64,000 nucleotides of DNA from Nyssa sinensis (Eukaryota > Streptophyta > Magnoliopsida > Cornales > Nyssaceae): positions 2,312,642 to 2,376,641 of the forward strand of contig CM018048.1 of NCBI GenBank assembly GCA_008638375.1, read 5' to 3'. The notes beneath the pieces were generated by a model. The model had not been told where the DNA came from, did not search any database, and was given only the letters and a program-made list of their open reading frames with translations. The position numbers and the translations under genes were made by a program. Of the stretch, positions 49,011 through 61,051 are shown one piece after another (the first letter of the stretch is position 1; every line of letters begins with the position of its first letter).

Positions 49011-52000
49011 TTAGTCAGATTCATAATCTTCCTCAGGCGATACTTCTTCCTTCAAAGAAGCCAATGAAGGCAGAGGCAACTGGCTACGATATTGTTGCAC
49101 CACCAAAACTGATGCTGTTGTAAAGAAATCTGGCGAAGTTAGTAAGCTACCTATTGGCCCCAGTTCTGGGCACTCACTATTTCCTTTCAAAGCTGCAACC
49201 AACTGACCCTCTGGCATTCTTCCAACAAGAAACATATTGCAAAGACTACAAGAGTGTATCACGTTAACCGTTTCTACAGCACTTCTAACTGCTCTCTCTT
49301 CATACTTGATTGAGTTGTCCTCTGAAATTTTCTCCTTGCATGCAGCAAGGAACTCTTCATCCTCTGACCTTGCTTCGGTGCTGGAGTTGTCCATGTCAAG
49401 CTTGACAATCTCTCCAACAACACTAGGGTCTACTATGAAACGAATAACTACTAAGCTAACACCAGGGTGCTCAGCCATGCGCACACCATGAGCAAGAGCC
49501 TCACGATCATCATGGCCCCCAAAGAATAGGACTGTTATGACAGAACGAACGTTGCTTGCAGTTATGTGAGTTGTTCCACCAAGCCCACGGTCTACTAAGA
49601 TACCAACAGAACACGGTGCATGCTCAAGAACTCTCCGGTTGACATACTGGAAATCAGTTCGAGTTATCTCCAATTGTCCGTCCAACCTTTGATGCTTGTG
49701 GAAAGGGAGAATTATCATCGCAACCCTTTTACTGTTTGCACTAGAGCAGATGTCCTCGTGCATGCTAGACATTGGTGATATTGCTCTCATTGGTCGGATG
49801 GATACCCGGCTCAGCCGCCTAAAAGCCTCAAAAGCAACAACAATTTGGTTGGTATGAGATTGATGTCCCTTGTTCCAAAAGGGTAACCCATCCTTTCTTG
49901 CCTTGTGGACCATAAGGATAGCAGATGACCTTTCAGAGAGCTCCATGAGGTGCATTGCATAGACACACAGTCCTTCCCTCTTCTCAGTCCCACGAGAAGC
50001 CTCAATGAGATTGATCAAAGTAGGGATGTTCCTTGTACTGTGGAAACATGCCAACATTCGTACTTGAGTATTTGGATCTTTCCTTTGAATTGTTCTGTGC
50101 TTGTATTCAGCTCTACTCATACGTTTAGCTGGCTTATATACAGCGATGACTAGGGGTGTAGTGATGAATGTTGTGAAAAGAGCCATCATAACCATAATGG
50201 CAAATGTTTGATCATTCAATACCTGAAAAAACAATCATTAACAAAAATATGAATGCATGAAATTCAAGTACAGAATAATAATAAAACATGATGGCTCTAA
50301 TCACTCATGGCAATAAAATTATCTTACCCCTCTGTCTTTCCCAATGTTGAGGACAATGAGCTCCACCAGGCCTTTAGTGTTCATTAAAAACCCCAGAGCA
50401 AGAGCTTCCTGAAAAGGCACTTTACACCAAAGTGAGACTGCAGTAGTGCCAACAATCTTCCCTACACAAGCTGTACATATGACCAAAGCAAGGAGGCCCC
50501 ATGACTGAAGCCCCTGAATGGTGGCTACATTTGTCTTCAATCCGCTTGACACAAAGTACAATGGAAGGAAGAGGCCAGATACAAGATCTTCAACTTTTTC
50601 CACAAGAGCATTGGCAAATGGTCCGTCTTTCGGGATAAGAAGTCCAAGCACAAAAGCCCCAAAGAGGGCATGAATTCCAATAGCATCAGTGACAAATCCT
50701 GCTGCCAAAACAGCTGCCAAAGTGGCACACACATACATCTCATCCACTGGCTCACCCTCAGGGCAACGCTGTGCCATCCATTTGAACATAGGTAGGACAA
50801 TAAATATGCAACAAATGACAAAGCCACATCCACTCAGAAAGACCCAAAGCGAAATCAGGGGAGAATGACCCGTGCCAGAGAGGGCAATGGCAAGAGCAAG
50901 TAGAATCCATGCAGCAACATCATTCACTGCAGCAGCGGACATTGCTATTCGGCCAACATCAGTTGTTAAAAGCTTAAGCTCAGATAAGATACGGGCCAAG
51001 ACAGGAAAAGCAGTGATTGAAAGAGCCACCCCCATGAATACGAGAAAGGGACCTTCACTTACACCTTTGGAAGTAGTTGCTCGGAGGACAAATGATGAAC
51101 CAATTCCTAATGCAAAGGGGAGGGTGATTCCTGCAATGGCAATGCACAAAGCATTCTTTCCAGTCCGACGAAGGGACCTTGGGTCTAACTCAAGGCCAAC
51201 AAGAAATAGAAAGAATAGGAGACCAAGGTTGGCTAGCGTATCCAACACTGTTAGGCTCTTGGGTGGAAAAACTGCATGCAGATAACTTTGGCTGTGACCC
51301 AGAGCTGAGGGACCTAGTAAAATTCCTCCCTACCAAAAAAGCAGTAGAAGTTAAAACTCTAGATCATGCTTGCAAGATACATTGTATGTATCTAAAACAT
51401 AGGTGGCAAACGATATGCAACAGATATGTCTATCTGAGGGGTCCCATGCAGGAATATCGATAGCTCCTAAGAGCATAGGACCACATTTCATAATTTCTCG
51501 GGAATGTTGGCCTTCCATTTTGAAGCTCATTTAATCAAATCACTGCAATAATCCAAATTGCTTAATCATCTGAATCACATTGTTTTTACTATCTAAGGAT
51601 GTGCCGAAAATATTTTGTGCGTCTCTGTCAAATGTCAAAGTAAAAGTACAATAAATTCAATCACTTGTGATCTTAAGTTCTAATCTTTCGGATGCGAAAC
51701 AAAATTTCAATAATGAAAAATATAGATATTGTTAAATATGTGTAAATTATTATGATTGAAATGTCAAAAAGAAAATTACATCCTTTCATTTCAAAATTAT
51801 AGTTGTTTTGTTCCAATTTTATTGGATGTTCCTCAAGGAGAAAATTGTAGTAGTTAATACAGAACCAATATTTTTCCTCAAGATCATACAAAAGTTAAAC
51901 TATCTAGACCATGTTTTGGATCTAATTTTCCACATAGCATATGGAGTATATTGGAAGCAAATCTTGAAGAAACAGTACAGAAATGAATCACTGTAAGCTC

Positions 52001-53002
52001 TCCTCTAATCATCTCTGGCCCTGTAAATGAAAGTAACAATTGCCTTGAAGCCAGGATCAGAAGACTCTGCTTAACATCATTAAGGCAAGGTACAAAAATC
52101 TTCATTCGATGTTGTCCTATCTTCAATGGAGAACAAAAAAATTTGTAATTTATTTTTTCCTTTTACAAGTTGTCAATTAAATATTTCTAACAAAGTTGAA
52201 ATCCTGACCTCACTTAACATAGTTTTAGATCCATGAACATATTATTCCCAGAAATTTTCTGGATTAGCTCCTACTTTCCCCCAATTTTTAAGTTAATTTC
52301 TTAAATAACGTCAAAAGCCCAGCTGAGAGACCTAATGTGCAATATATTTCAACAGAGGTATGTTGTGAAATTTCTTTGATTTTCTAAATTATTAAAATAT
52401 CAAAATCCGTAGTTTCATCGGAAGTGTTTCTGAGACATTAATCGAAAAGATTCATCTAGAGGCATAATATACTTATTACATAGATGAAAGTTTTCTTAAA
52501 CCCTAAAAAATAAACATTGATTAAACATTTAGAAATTATAAAGATTTAGTGGAGACCGTGTGAGAAACTTAAATCTGAGAAATAGGAAAAAGAAAATAAA
52601 GTAATAACTCTGATGTGCAAAGGTGGAATAAATGGGATAAAAACAAAAAATTGTCTTATTGAATGCCAAAAATTTTTTGGGAGAAAACCGGCATAAAGAG
52701 CTTAACCTCTTTTGAATCGTACAAACTATATAATAGAAAAACGAAGTAGCATAATGTATCTCCAATCTAACAAGAAGAAAGATTGGAAAAAGGACAAAGG
52801 AACTTACAACAATCTCAGCAATCACACGAGGTTGTCTTAAAGGCCTTAGAAGAAGAGCTAGAACTCGCGTGAGAACCACCACCAGGCATATCTGTAAAAT
52901 TGCTAGAGGAAGTGCATAATCAAGAGGATTGTCCCCCTGGAAGACCCCATTAGATGTAGCCTTCATGGGTGATGGACATTTAACAGTAGCATTTGAGGCC
53001 AT
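49011..53002 (-). CDS. CHX18: CHX18-like cation/H+ antiporter, gene B
   Basis: Three coding exons: 52808-53002 (65 codons), 50328-51329 (334 codons, the same length as in gene A) and 49011-50222 (403 codons plus stop). Introns of 1478 and 105 bp are phase 0 with GT-AG ends. The product is about 802 aa and starts [20 protein letters not shown]. It keeps all CHX landmarks: [38 protein letters not shown], the Asn-Asp pair in [11 protein letters not shown] (about N201-D202), [20 protein letters not shown], and the soluble C-terminal domain with [20 protein letters not shown]. Its tail is longer and acidic ([12 protein letters not shown]) where gene A ends LTLQMTEE. An in-frame extension upstream of the ATG has no Met, so 53002 is the start. 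It is a same-strand tandem duplicate of gene A. Divergence of the C-terminal half and tail may separate regulation; that is inference. Confidence 0.93.
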
Positions 53003-53054
53003 TTCGCCCCAAAACAACCCAAACAACAAAAGCTGCAAATTCTCAATTCAGTAC

Positions 53055-54170
53055 CTGCATGATGCGATCATCATGTATCAATCAGATTATGAATTGCAAG
53101 CTCTATACAGTAAAAGAAAGAAACTCGTTAGCTCAAGTATTCCTGCTTGCTCACTATTCTCAATTGTCTTTGCTCCAATAGAAAAACCAAGAAAATTGGT
53201 GTCAACTGTCAAGATTATTACCTCATAATCATAACTCCAAAATACCCGGAAAGAAGGAAACAGAAATTTAGGAAGAAAATTTGGAATTTGAAAGCTGTAA
53301 ATTGAAACAAAAATAAGTTTAAAAATACATACACATACACATATTATATATTGCTAAACAGTAATTCTTAAAATCTAATCCTAGTTTTTTCCACTATTCA
53401 TTAACAATCATAACTAGGATAAAAGTGGAAATTGATCCCAGAATTCTATCAAGTAGGTAAATTGGAACCTCCTCCTTAATTTCTATTCCAACTATGATAT
53501 AATTTTTAAAATATTGACAAACTTTCCATCTAGGTTCATCATCAATATCACTTTGACTCAAATAGGGAATCATATAGATCAGCTTTTTTCACGAAGTTTA
53601 GACTTTACAGCGGCGAAGGGAGAGAGGACCACATATCTAACTAAAGTAATTTCCACGTGTGCCCAAAAAGAGAGGACACCCCGTGAATGGGGCCCATGAC
53701 TGAAACCTCTGTTATCAATATGTAAATCAGTGCAAAAGTCGTTGGCGTTCTTGTCTTTTTAACCAAAAATTAAACTCAAAACCTGCAACTTCGTCGATTC
53801 ATACTTCCGCGAAACGATCCAAATCCAATGCTGAATATACACTTGGGTTTCTAAAATGACAAGAACGCCCTGTACCTTCCATCAAATTTACAATACAAAC
53901 CCATCATCCTGTTTCGTTACAAAAATGATACTCAGAAGTACTAGGAAAAAAAAAGGGCTCCTTGGCAATTTTTAAAATTGGTCCTCTAAAATCACCCAAT
54001 GAAACGTACAAAACGATTTTTTCTTGTATTTGAAAACCATATCGGTATTTTCGTTTCATTGAATTCTCATCTCTGTAATTTATTTATGATGATTCCAAAA
54101 AAAATAACGAGAACTATTTCCTCTATATATATATATATAGTAGATATAGAGTGAGAAGAGAGAGAATCAC
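53055..54170 (-). other. 5'UTR intron of CHX gene B
   Basis: The acceptor CATGCAG lies just before 53054. The probable donor TTCTG|GTGATT is at 54171/54170. The position and the short leader between acceptor and ATG match gene A. The donor is less certain than the acceptor. Confidence 0.5.
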
Positions 54171-54366
54171 CAGAATCTGAGACAACTTTGGAAGATCTTT
54201 GGCTGTTGTCACCTTCGCTTTCCTGCCATTGCTGCTCAAAACTATCTATGTATTGTTGTTTGAATATTGACAGATGGAGATGGTGGAGACAGGGATGAGT
54301 GCATAGGTTGAGAGAAGTTCCAGAGTCAGATAAAGCAACGGACGCAACGAGCCTTGCGCCGCTCCG

Positions 54367-54374
54367 TATTTATA
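54367..54374 (-). promoter_or_regulatory. TATA box of CHX gene B
   Basis: The minus strand reads TATAAATA in a locally GC-richer stretch, about 195 bp upstream of the predicted 5'UTR donor. A start near 54340 would give a leader exon of about 170 bp. Confidence 0.6.
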
Positions 54375-54379
54375 GTCTC

Positions 54380-54940
54380 ACCAAAATCACTCCAGCCCAC
54401 GGCGCCATTATATCGTGACGAAATTTTACCTAAAAACACTCCTTGGTTGATATAAAATAACTAATATATAGGATCTGTAATTGCCTAACAAGTTCGTTTC
54501 AAATGGCATGATCTTTTTTTTTTTAACAAACGAGACTCAAGTAGACATATCATATTTACATTAAAAAGAAATAAATATAAAAAATGAGATATGTATCATT
54601 ATTCTAATATTTATCAAATAAAAGACATAGTATAAACAATGAATTATTTTATGTGATAAAAAAAATAAAATAAAGACAAAATATATTTTATTTTTTTATT
54701 AACTTTTGTTTTATATATATAATAGTAGCAATATTATATATATATATAAATATATATATACATATATAGAATAGTTCATTTATTGATATAAAAAATATAT
54801 TAAAAATATAAAACGTATCAAAAAATTGAATAATAAAAAATATATACATACTTTTTTTTAACTTGACTTGTTCTCGTCTTCATCTCTTTATATTGTAACG
54901 TTGTAATTTTTTTTTTGATGACACGGCGTTATATTTTTAT
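54380..54940. other. AT-rich intergenic DNA upstream of CHX B
   Basis: The distal promoter side holds TA-rich stretches at 54710-54770. No gene is seen. Confidence 0.5.
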
Positions 54941-54944
54941 TCCA

Positions 54945-57720
54945 GTAAGATGCGATAACTCTAATACCACAACTCTCTAAGATAAATTATAGGGTGATTC
55001 AATCGAAAGTCTCTCATAAAGTGCTTAATTAGCATAAAATCGAACCGAAAATAGCTTAACCTAAAAATTTCTTAAGAATTTTGTTGACAAAAATGTCATT
55101 TCTCGTAAAAACACAGAGGGAACAACTTCTTTCTACTTCAACCTGCTCCAGTGATGCCATGTCATCACCTTTTTATTTTTGAAACTTCAAAATTAAATAA
55201 CTTACAACATACAAGTCCGTTTTATATAAAAATTATATATTTGAACTCTAAAAATCGAGATCTATCAAACAAGATTCATATTGTATAGGAAATTCTGTCA
55301 AAAATATGTGTTTTTCGATAGAGAATTTTTGTCAAAAATTCTCTGTCCACATAACTAAGACAGAGAATATTTTCTATATGAGAACAGAGAAATTTGAGAA
55401 TTCCTTCAACAAAGAAAATATTACGCATGTTTGTAACAATGCATCAAATAATCTTTATTCCTTAGAAAAGTGGTAATACTCCAACATTGATAAAACAAAA
55501 AAAAATATGGATATAGAAAAGAATACACAACTAAAAAAATATAGCCTTTTTGAAAAATTCTCAGTCAAGAAATTATCAATTTTCTATTTTATGGTAATGT
55601 AGGCCATTTGGCCACAAAAAAAAAAGGACTTTGATCTAGAAAGTATGGTGTGCAGCATGGAACCTTCAAAGTAGGTTATATATATTCTCTTTAGCAAAAT
55701 ATCGAAATCATGAACCGCTTTTTTCGCGAGAAAGTATACTCGTAGAACTCTCCAACGATGTATGGCGTACAACATGGAACCTTCGGAGTGAAATCAAGTT
55801 TCACTATAAAGTGAGCTTTCCAAGAGTGTCTCTATCCCAGACAGCTCAAACACGTTTTATTAAAATGACAATATCTCCTTCCACAACATTCGGAATCACA
55901 AACCACCTTTTTGGCTGAAAAGTAGACTCGTAGACCTTTCCAATGATGTATGACTTGTAGCATGGATCCTTCGAAGTTAAATCAGGTTTCACTATAAATG
56001 AGCTTTCCAAGAATGTCTTTGTCCAAGACAGCTTAAACACGTTTTAGTAAAACGGTAATATCTCATTCCACAAGAGTCGAAATCACGAAACCGCCATTTT
56101 TGCTAGAAAGTAGACTCATATATCTTTTCAACGATGTATGGTGTGTAGCATGGAACCATCATAATGAAATTAGGTTTCACTATAAAGTGAGTTTTCTAAG
56201 ATGTTTCTATCTGAGATAGCTCAAAAATGTTTTAGTAAAATGGAAATATCTTCTTCCATAAGAGTCGAAATCATGAATCTCTTTTTTTTGCTGAAAAAGT
56301 AAACTCGTAAAATTTTCCAACGATGTATGGCATACAGCATGAAACCTTCGAAGTGAAATCAGGTTTTATTGTAAAATGACCTTTCAAGAATGTCTTTGTC
56401 CAAGACAGCTCAAGTACGTTTTAATAAAACGATAATATCTCCTTCCATATGAGTCAAAATCAATAACCGTTTTTTTTTTAATTCTGAAAATTAGACTCAT
56501 AGACCATTCCAACAATATATAACGTGCAACATGGAACCTTCGGAGTGAAATCAAGTTTCACTATAAAGTGACATTACCAAGAATGTCTCTGTCTAAGACA
56601 ACTCAAACACGTTTTAGTAAAACGATAATATCTCCTTCCACAGGAGTCGAAATCACGAACCACATTTTTTGCTGGAAATTAGACTCATAGACCTTTCCAA
56701 CGATGTATGGCATACAACATGGAACTTTCAGAGTAAAATAAGGTTTCATTGTAAAGTGACCGTTCTAAGAATGTCTATATCTGAGACAGCTCAAACACAT
56801 TTTAGTAAAGCGGCATTATCTCCTTCCACAGGAGTCAAAATTACGAACCGTCTTTTTTGCTGAAAAGTAGACTCATAGACCTTTCCAATGATATATGACG
56901 TATAGCCTAGGACCTTCAAAGTGAAATCAAGTTTCACTGTAAAGTGACTGTAAAAAAGCAGTCTACACCACGTGCAATTGCAAACGACTAGAACACTCTT
57001 TAGTAAATCAGCAATATCTTCCTCCATCGATGTCAAAATCATGCAATATTTTTTGTGTAAAAGTGACAATCTTCTCCGATTCAAATTCAGTAACTACATT
57101 CTCTTAATGTTGTCATCATCTAGTTGTCAACATTTAAAATATTTCCATTTTTGGATACAATCCCTTATTGTTATCCGTTGTTCAACGTTATAATAATTCA
57201 AGTTCAAGTTCAATATTTAGCCATTCAATCTTAAATGAACACCAATTTAACTCTTTTCTTCACAAAGTCTTCCACAATTAGAAACAACCAATTTGAGTCA
57301 AATTTTTAAGAAAATGAGAATATAGATATGTATAATTGTATACAGAGGATTAGGGAAAATATCTATGAAAAAGGTAGAGGGAGAAATGATAGAGGGGGAG
57401 TCTAAAAGGTAATCACATGTAAATTGAAGAAAATGACAAAGATTTTGAAGGAAACAATGATAGCTATAAACATGGATTGCTCGCGAAGAAGATCGCGCTT
57501 GCGACAACGAGATGTGATGACAGCTTAATCGCAATTTGGGAAAAAACACAGAAAGGGAAACTTAGGGCAAATTTGTCAATAAGAAAAAAATAATGATGCC
57601 ACATCGCCACATTGGACTTGGGCTTAGTCAATTTTAAAATTGAGGGACTTTTGGGGTTAAAAAACTCTTCATTAGACCATAGTCTCTAAACACTTGTTTT
57701 TAGGGACATTTTACTAATTA
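54945..57720 (-). mobile_element. Possible decayed LTR region (minus strand)
   Basis: At about 54968-54980 the minus strand reads TGTGGTATTAGAG, a near match to the usual primer site TGGTATCAGAGC. The DNA above it, including the 188-bp array, could therefore be an LTR. No matching LTR, TG...CA edge or target duplication was found, so the boundaries are estimates. Confidence 0.3.
55560..56950. repeat. Tandem array, about 188-bp period, 8 units
   Basis: The anchor 'catggaacctt' and its variants recur at 55656, 55773, 55961, 56149, 56338, 56530, 56718 and about 56906. Spacings are 117 (shortened first unit), 188, 188, 189, 192, 188 and 188. Each unit also has 'gaaatcaagtttcacta', 'agacagctcaaacacg', 'aatatctccttccaca' and 'tagactcatagacctttcc'. 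Identity between units is moderate and all share one orientation. Short open frames on the minus strand (55846-56040 and 56791-57084) translate to similar peptides because of the repeat; I do not regard them as genes. Confidence 0.92.
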
Positions 57721-58198
57721 ATTTTAAATTATATCCCACCCAAGTGAAATATAAATAGTTCACGGAATATAAATATCCAATCTAATAAAAGATATCAAAT
57801 ATGGGATAAGATAACCCTCTTATCATGTCGTTCAAATATGACCTAATAATACTACTTGTTCATTTCCATATAGAAGGATAAGGTTCGAGAAGTCACAAGA
57901 ACAAGTTTGAGGGGTGGGGGGGGGGGGGGGGTTACTAGGAGTATCAATATCATTAATCCCAACAATTAGCTTGGCTATAAATAAAAATAAAATAAAATGT
58001 TTCAACAGACTAAAATAATCTTAGTTTTATTTAAATAAAATATCAAATCTTAAAAAAAAAAAATTATAGTTTATCTCATGTAGTTAGATTTGATGACAAA
58101 TTATCATGCATTGGCTACATATCTAATTTATCGTCTTTTAATTAGACAAGAAATTTAATAGTATTTAAGAAAATTTTAAAATTTGTATGAGTCAGTCA

Positions 58199-58245
<47 letters not shown>

Positions 58246-59720
58246 CTGATGAAACCATCTCAATCGATAATTTTCAATTGTAGGAGAATTAAGTGTTGAT
58301 TTTTAGAACATAATAGAGTTATTAACAGATTAAATGATATAGGCATAAAGTGTAATTTATTGAAAATAATAATAATAATTTGATCTAAGTATCTTGGTGA
58401 GCTTTTGACTGTTAGTTTTTTTTGGTTAATTATAAGATTCATCTAATATTAAAATAAAGTACTTTTTTTTTTTAAATTTTAGTTGGTGAATATCAACTTT
58501 ATTTATTTATTTTCAATTGAAATTTTAGAATTTTGTTTTGAATAGGACTAGTACACTATAATGATGACGTGTTTTTTTTCATATAATTCATTTTTACATA
58601 TTTTTCATATTGTGGTGCCATGCATAATATAATTCATTTTTATAAGAATAATATTACACTTTTCAAAATTCTATCATAAATTATTATTTCAAATGATATT
58701 ACCGTTGTTAGAAAAATGGGTTAATGAACAAGAATTTTGGTCATTTTTTTATCCAAAATTAAAGTGGGTCACACAAATTATTATAGATAGGTCCACATAG
58801 AAATGTGTTTTCAAAACCATCAAGAAATAAATGAAAAATTGGCTCCAAACATTATCACTTGAAAACAATAACAATGTGTGAAAAGTATGTGTGTCCCACA
58901 TAGGATAGGTACTAGAGTTTTAATAAATATACATACAATTACCTTAAAAAAAAGTTTGGGCCCTTAGGGACACGCAATAAATTGAAACGACACATTGCAT
59001 GTTTATAAAAAGTTATGTCCTTTAAGAAAAGATATGTCTATTGAACAATTGAATAAAAAATATAGTGAATAAAATAATATTTATTTTTAATATATTTTAT
59101 TCAAACATTCATTTTGGTACTATAATGTAGACCAAGTTTATTCAAAGTTTTTAATAATTTATTAGAGATCTTTATGTGAATAAAAATTATTTAGTTTTCG
59201 TTAACACAAAATTTCATTAGATGTATTTAGAAGTTCAAGTTACATGTAAAGGTATATGTGTAAAAGGTTTATTATGCAAGTATACATCTTTTGAGACTTT
59301 TGGATGAAAGTATAAAGATTTCTAATGCTTAAAATATAGTGATTTTCTCTAAAGAAAATATTATTCTTTAAACAGGAGAAACAATTCTAATCGAAGGATT
59401 TTTTATATGCCTATTTGAATTCGTAGTAATATATTATTATTTTGTATAAAGCAATTCTATTTTATTTTGTATGAAGGTCATACAATTTAAGTGGTTATAC
59501 ATGTAATATGCGTGTAAGTGTGTATTCATAATTATTTGCTAGTTACATTCAAATTTTTTTACACGAATACAAATTAATGTAAAATAAGATTTGTGTTGTA
59601 AGGAAAGTCATGTGTAAATTTATATGTGTATAGAAACACATTTTTAGTTTATAATCATTAATCTTTTCAAGTTTTCATGTGATGGTTAGTAACTTGGAAA
59701 GAGAAGAAATTGAAGCAATG
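57721..59720. other. AT-rich intergenic DNA with poly-G and (TA)n
   Basis: A G-run with one break lies at about 57911-57931 and a (TA)n run at about 58202-58241. The stretch from about 58950 on may be part of the old copia element whose integrase is at 60474, but no LTR could be defined. Confidence 0.5.
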
Positions 59721-59726
59721 TGATTC

Positions 59727-59925
59727 TTCAATTCAAATTAAAACAATGCATCTTTTCAATTAAAAATTGAAACAACATGACTCTTCAATTCAATTCAATT
59801 TTAAACAATGTGTCTTTTCAATTCAAATTGAAACAATATAACTCTTCAATTCAAATTGAAGCTACGTGTTTTCTCAATTCAAATTGAAAGACTATGTCTA
59901 TTTAATTCAAATTGGTATCTTTTCA
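59727..59925. repeat. Minisatellite, about 28-bp period, 7 units
   Basis: The core 'ttcaattcaaattgaaacaa' recurs at about 59727, 59754, 59784, 59817, 59845, 59873 and 59900. The core itself is palindromic around 'caattcaaattg'. Confidence 0.8.
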
Positions 59926-60091
59926 TATATATAAATATACATAAATCTATATTTTAGACACATATATAAAACATTTGTCTTTTAATTTGAATTAAATACT
60001 TTTAAAGTTTGATATATGTATGCAAAAGGTATATGGAAAATGAATTTTATCAAAATGAATATTATGACAATTATTTTGGCTAATAATTAAA

Positions 60092-60131
<40 letters not shown>

Positions 60132-60473
60132 CTTCATTTGCTTGAGTCATCTAAAGTGTGTCAACAATACTATTGAATAAAGAAAGATTATTTATCATTT
60201 CTTTATAAATAGCATATACAACTATATGTTGGAACAATATTTTATTGCGATGTGTTATCAAATATTGGTGAGTTTAGAATATGATGATCACTTTTAAATT
60301 CATACTTGATCTAGATATATTGTTTTAATTATTATATGCAATTCCTTATTGAATTTATTAAGAAGATTTTCCTTTACCACATGTGGTAAATATTTGGGAA
60401 AAATCTTGAATATAATTTATTTTTGAGTTAAAAGCCAAAAATAAATTTAAAGATCATTTTTAAGCATTTAATT

Positions 60474-61047
60474 ATTTGGCATGACAAATTAGGACATATC
60501 ATTTATGTTGCTTTGTATAACTTAATTAAATATGAAATGTTTGCCTTTGACTCTAATCACAAAAGTGAAACTTGCGTGGAAATATAGTTTACAAGTACTT
60601 CTTTTCAATCTTGAAAGAAGTATTGGACCTCTAAAATTAATTCTAATAATTGTGATTTGAAGGTATGTTAAAATTAGAGATGGTAAAAATATTTTCTTAC
60701 ATTTATTAATGAAAGTACATGATATTGTAATGATTACTTGTTGAGAAGTATATATAAGATCTTAGAAATGTTTACACATTACAAGAGGGAGGTTGAGAAT
60801 CAACTTAATAAGAAGAATAAGATACTAAGAAATAGTGACCACAAATCACTCTTTATTGAGTTTTGTTACAACGTGATACTATTCTACACCTTATTCATAG
60901 CAAAATGAAGTTGCTGAACGAAAAAATAGAAATTTTAAAGATATGTTTAATGTTATGATATTAAGTTCCAAATTATCTCAGAATTTATGGGAGAACCTAT
61001 GTTGTACACAAATTATATTTTCAACCAAATACCTCAAAAGTGAAACT
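60474..61047 (+). pseudogene. Copia integrase relic
   Basis: GAG-pre-integrase is visible as IWHDKLGHI (60474). KSETCVE, LEMFTHYKREVENQLNKKNK and, near 60895, QNEVAERKNRNFKDMFNVMI then LSSKLSQNLWENL follow, which are integrase core and post-core motifs. Stops and small frame breaks are frequent. The relic ends at the TG of the LTR at 61052, which interrupted it. It is older than the other two copia elements, judging by decay. Confidence 0.75.
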
Positions 61048-61051
61048 AATA

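Noticed and set aside
55846..57084. Related minus-strand peptides (LSWTKTFLESS / YIIGKVYESTFQ)
   Set aside because: They recur because they lie in the 188-bp repeat; no unit has a sustained frame or start.
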